From NCBI GenBank assembly GCA_934725085.1, contig CAKVAL010000028.1, positions 1 to 23,802 of the forward strand: 23,802 nt of DNA, written 5' to 3'. The DNA comes from an uncultured Erysipelotrichaceae bacterium. Its GTDB lineage: Bacteria > Bacillota_I > Bacilli_A > Erysipelotrichales > Erysipelotrichaceae. Positions 21,663 to 23,802 of this stretch are shown one piece after another. Below the pieces are notes generated by a model. The model had not been told where the DNA came from and did not search any database. It saw only the letters and a list, made by a program, of their open reading frames with translations. Each line of letters starts with the position of its first letter. Positions within the stretch are counted from its first letter, which is position 1. A program made the position numbers and the translations under genes.

Positions 21663-23666
21663 TTATATTTCGTTAGCAGCCTTATAGCCAGTACGTATAG
21701 CACTAGCAATATCGGCAGTTCTTTCACCTGAACAGTCACCAACGTAAGTGAATGGAACAGTTAACTTAGAATCATCAAATAAATTCTTTTTAGAACCTAA
21801 CGCATTAACAATTACTTCAGCATTTAATTCAACACTTGTATTATCAGTTGTATTAGTTGCATAAATAACATTATTTTTAATTTCACTAACTCTTGTGTTA
21901 ACTAATTGTTTAACATCATGCTTAGCGAAATCTTCTTGCATTAAAGGCAATACTGTTTCAGATTCTTGAGTGGCAATCTTGTCCATCATTTCAACGATAG
22001 TTACATCAAGACCCTTATTAGCTAAGTATTCAGCAGTTTCAGCACCTACTAAACCGCCACCTAAGACAACAACCTTACCAGTTACATCTAAGCCGTTTAA
22101 TACATCCCAGCTAGATACAACATTAGAATTTACTACTGGCATAGGAAGATCCATGTTGTGAGCACCAATCGCAAGGATCACATGATCAAATGCATTTAAT
22201 TCATCAAAGCTTGGTTCATGATTCATCTTAATATCAGCCATTGTTGGAAGTACATTCTCATAGTACTTAACAGATCTTAAGATTTCATCTTTTCTTGGAG
22301 GTACACATGCAATATTGATTTGACCACCTAAACGATCAGTCTTTTCAAATAATGTAACTGTATGTCCACGCTTAGCAGCAACTCTTGCAGCTTCAAGACC
22401 CGCTAAACCACCACCAACAACAGCTACTTTCTTAGCTTCAACAGTAGGTTTTAAGAAAATTGTCTCTTCATCACCGTTTTCAGCATTTAATACACAGCTT
22501 AAGTAACGACGACCTTGGATTGCATCTACACAACCCTTGTTACAGTTTAGACATTCACGGATGCATTCACCCTTTTCAACTTTATTTGCGATATCTGGAT
22601 CAGTTAATAAACTTCTACCATAACCGATAATATCAGCACTACCATCTTCAAGAATCTTTAAACCAGCTTCTACACTTACAACTCTACCAACAGTAGCTAC
22701 AGGGCAAGATACAACAGCCTTAACCTTTTCACAAGCATCTAGAGTCCAGTTATAAGGTACAGCGCCCATAGGAGGGATTGTATCACCCATGTTACCAGTG
22801 TGGTTAGCTTGAGCAACTTGAATCATATCGATACCAGCTGCATCTAACATCTTAGCGAATTCAACGGCTTCATCAACTAGTAAACCACCCTTACCACGAA
22901 GGCTACCATCTGGGTTAACTGTGATGATTGGTAACTTATATTCAACCATCATGCCAGGAGCAGCTTCCTTGATAGCTTGTAAAACTTCAAGAGCGTAACG
23001 AGTACGGTTTTCTAGACTACCACCATATTGGTCTTCACGATGGTTTAATATAGTTGAGCATAAAGAACCAACAAGTCTATCACCATGAATTTCAATTGCA
23101 TCAATGCCAGCCTTTTGAGCCTTTTTAGCACATTCTGCAATACTGTTTTTGATTTCAGTTAATTGTTCTACAGTGGCTTCTGTAACGAAGTGTTGCATAT
23201 CGTGGTGTAACTTAGCATAAGCACCCTTAGTTAGTTCATCACAAATAGCCATTTGTTTAGCAGCTTCTTCTTCATCACCTGATTCTTTAGCCTTGGCAGC
23301 AGCACCTCTAGCCATACCAGCTTGCATAATCATCTTGCCAACACCTGGTACATCATATTCTGGGTGGAATAATTGCAAAGCTACCTTACAATCATATTCA
23401 TGTAAAGTATCAGCTAGCTTTTTATACATTTCAATTTGGCTATCATCATATAGCTTTGGAGTAGGGCTAGCAGTACGAACTGGAGCCACGTCACCAATAA
23501 CGATATAAGATACACCACCCATTGCTAGTCTTTTATAGAAAGCTAATGAACGAGGCCCAATTGAACCATCTCTTTCCTCATAACCTGTTGTTAGAGGTGG
23601 GAACATGATTCTGTTTTTGAAAGTCAAATTGCCAACTTTAATTGGTTCTAATAATTTGCTTGTCAT
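21663..23666 (-). CDS. FMN/FAD/4Fe-4S NAD(P)H oxidoreductase of the 2,4-dienoyl-CoA reductase type
   Basis: The family transfers electrons from NAD(P)H through FAD, an iron-sulfur cluster and FMN to reduce an activated C=C bond. The 667-residue protein has an old-yellow-enzyme TIM barrel (1-365), cluster cysteines C372, C375, C379 and C391 (CLNCNKGC then C after 11 residues), an FAD-binding GGGLAG (about 418-423) and a second dinucleotide site VVVLGGGLVGAETAE. Family order and length are normal. Two barrel features are unusual: the usual H-x-A-H-G-Y-L-type substrate segment reads IHGDRLVGSL (193-202), and a charged Ala/Glu/Lys-rich insertion lies at about 118-150. Substrate is therefore unclear; enoate, dienoyl-CoA, bile acid or other alkenes are all possible. 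The gene is alone, with a strong terminator and a structured leader. No good Shine-Dalgarno is next to the ATG. Confidence 0.9.
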   Translation of the reverse strand: MTSKLLEPIKVGNLTFKNRIMFPPLTTGYEERDGSIGPRSLAFYKRLAMGGVSYIVIGDVAPVRTASPTPKLYDDSQIEMYKKLADTLHEYDCKVALQLFHPEYDVPGVGKMIMQAGMARGAAAKAKESGDEEEAAKQMAICDELTKGAYAKLHHDMQHFVTEATVEQLTEIKNSIAECAKKAQKAGIDAIEIHGDRLVGSLCSTILNHREDQYGGSLENRTRYALEVLQAIKEAAPGMMVEYKLPIITVNPDGSLRGKGGLLVDEAVEFAKMLDAAGIDMIQVAQANHTGNMGDTIPPMGAVPYNWTLDACEKVKAVVSCPVATVGRVVSVEAGLKILEDGSADIIGYGRSLLTDPDIANKVEKGECIRECLNCNKGCVDAIQGRRYLSCVLNAENGDEETIFLKPTVEAKKVAVVGGGLAGLEAARVAAKRGHTVTLFEKTDRLGGQINIACVPPRKDEILRSVKYYENVLPTMADIKMNHEPSFDELNAFDHVILAIGAHNMDLPMPVVNSNVVSSWDVLNGLDVTGKVVVLGGGLVGAETAEYLANKGLDVTIVEMMDKIATQESETVLPLMQEDFAKHDVKQLVNTRVSEIKNNVIYATNTTDNTSVELNAEVIVNALGSKKNLFDDSKLTVPFTYVGDCSGERTADIASAIRTGYKAANEI

Positions 23667-23676
23667 ATTTTCGTAT

Positions 23677-23761
23677 CATAAATTTAGGTCAGGAATTTAT
23701 GTTTTTTCCTTTCTTGGCCTATATGTTTGTTAAGCATTCAGTCGGCCAAACTGATATGCTT
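23677..23761 (-). promoter_or_regulatory. Structured leader of the oxidoreductase gene, possible H-type pseudoknot
   Basis: In RNA sense, AAGCATATCAGT (23761-23750) pairs with ACTGAATGCTT (23742-23732), 11 bp with one bulge. Its 7-nt loop contains TTGGCC (23749-23744), which can pair with GGCCAA (23719-23714) after a 12-nt A-rich linker. This is the order of an H-type pseudoknot. Further on, CATAAATT and AATTTATG (23701-23694 and 23684-23677) form an 8-bp hairpin ending 10 nt before the ATG, with AAAGGA (23712-23707) on its 5' side. It matches no riboswitch class I know. DNA operator function is the alternative. No promoter is certain before the window ends. Confidence 0.45.
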
Positions 23762-23802
23762 ATTTAGTACTGTGGATTTGTGTTTCATATTTACAGCTGT
23801 TT

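Overview
The window is AT-rich, gene-dense bacterial chromosome with strong Shine-Dalgarno sites, intrinsic terminators, the comFA/comFC-secA-prfB neighbourhood, an ECF-type RibU transporter, lipoproteins and no sign of an outer membrane. This points to a low-G+C Bacillota; an Erysipelotrichia-like gut anaerobe is my best guess, but genus cannot be read from the sequence. Almost every gene lies on the minus strand. Only an insertion sequence and one helical protein gene run on the plus strand.

Layout: (1) 1-1249, mnmE, its 3' end cut by the window edge. (2) 1300-3881, two paralogous small lipoprotein genes separated by an intact IS1595-like element. (3) 3944-5163, a class II Fic gene (probable AMP transferase) bracketed by a perfect 40-bp direct repeat, each copy holding three iterons and each lying upstream of a gene. 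(4) 5182-8644, a translationally coupled operon of an XpaC-like membrane protein, an unknown protein and a two-domain AAA+ ATPase, with a divergent helical protein gene at 8699-9250. (5) 9283-10606, ribU with an FMN riboswitch, and a PAP2 phosphatase. (6) 10644-15373, a polyamine uptake operon led by an XRE-cupin regulator, potR-potA-potB-potC-potD (symbols by homology). PotA carries a large Ig-like-looking insertion near its C terminus. (7) 15479-18910, prfB with its programmed +1 frameshift, and secA. (8) 19028-21170, a cold-shock protein gene, comFC, comFA and a previously easy-to-miss 44-residue membrane protein. (9) 21225-21397, tRNA-Ala and tRNA-Ile. (10) 21663 to the end, a large flavin/Fe-S oxidoreductase with a structured leader that could fold as an H-type pseudoknot.

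Recurrent regulatory architecture is the most striking property. At three gene junctions the -35 box (TTGNNN) of the downstream gene lies in the loop of the upstream gene's terminator hairpin. At three genes a TATAAT box ends 6-7 nt before the start codon with no convincing Shine-Dalgarno, which predicts leaderless mRNAs. The best candidates for something undescribed are the iteron-flanked fic module, the XpaC/unknown/AAA+ operon, the PotA insertion, the leader of the flavoenzyme gene and the IS leader with competing hairpins. All are read by eye; no alignment or folding program was run.
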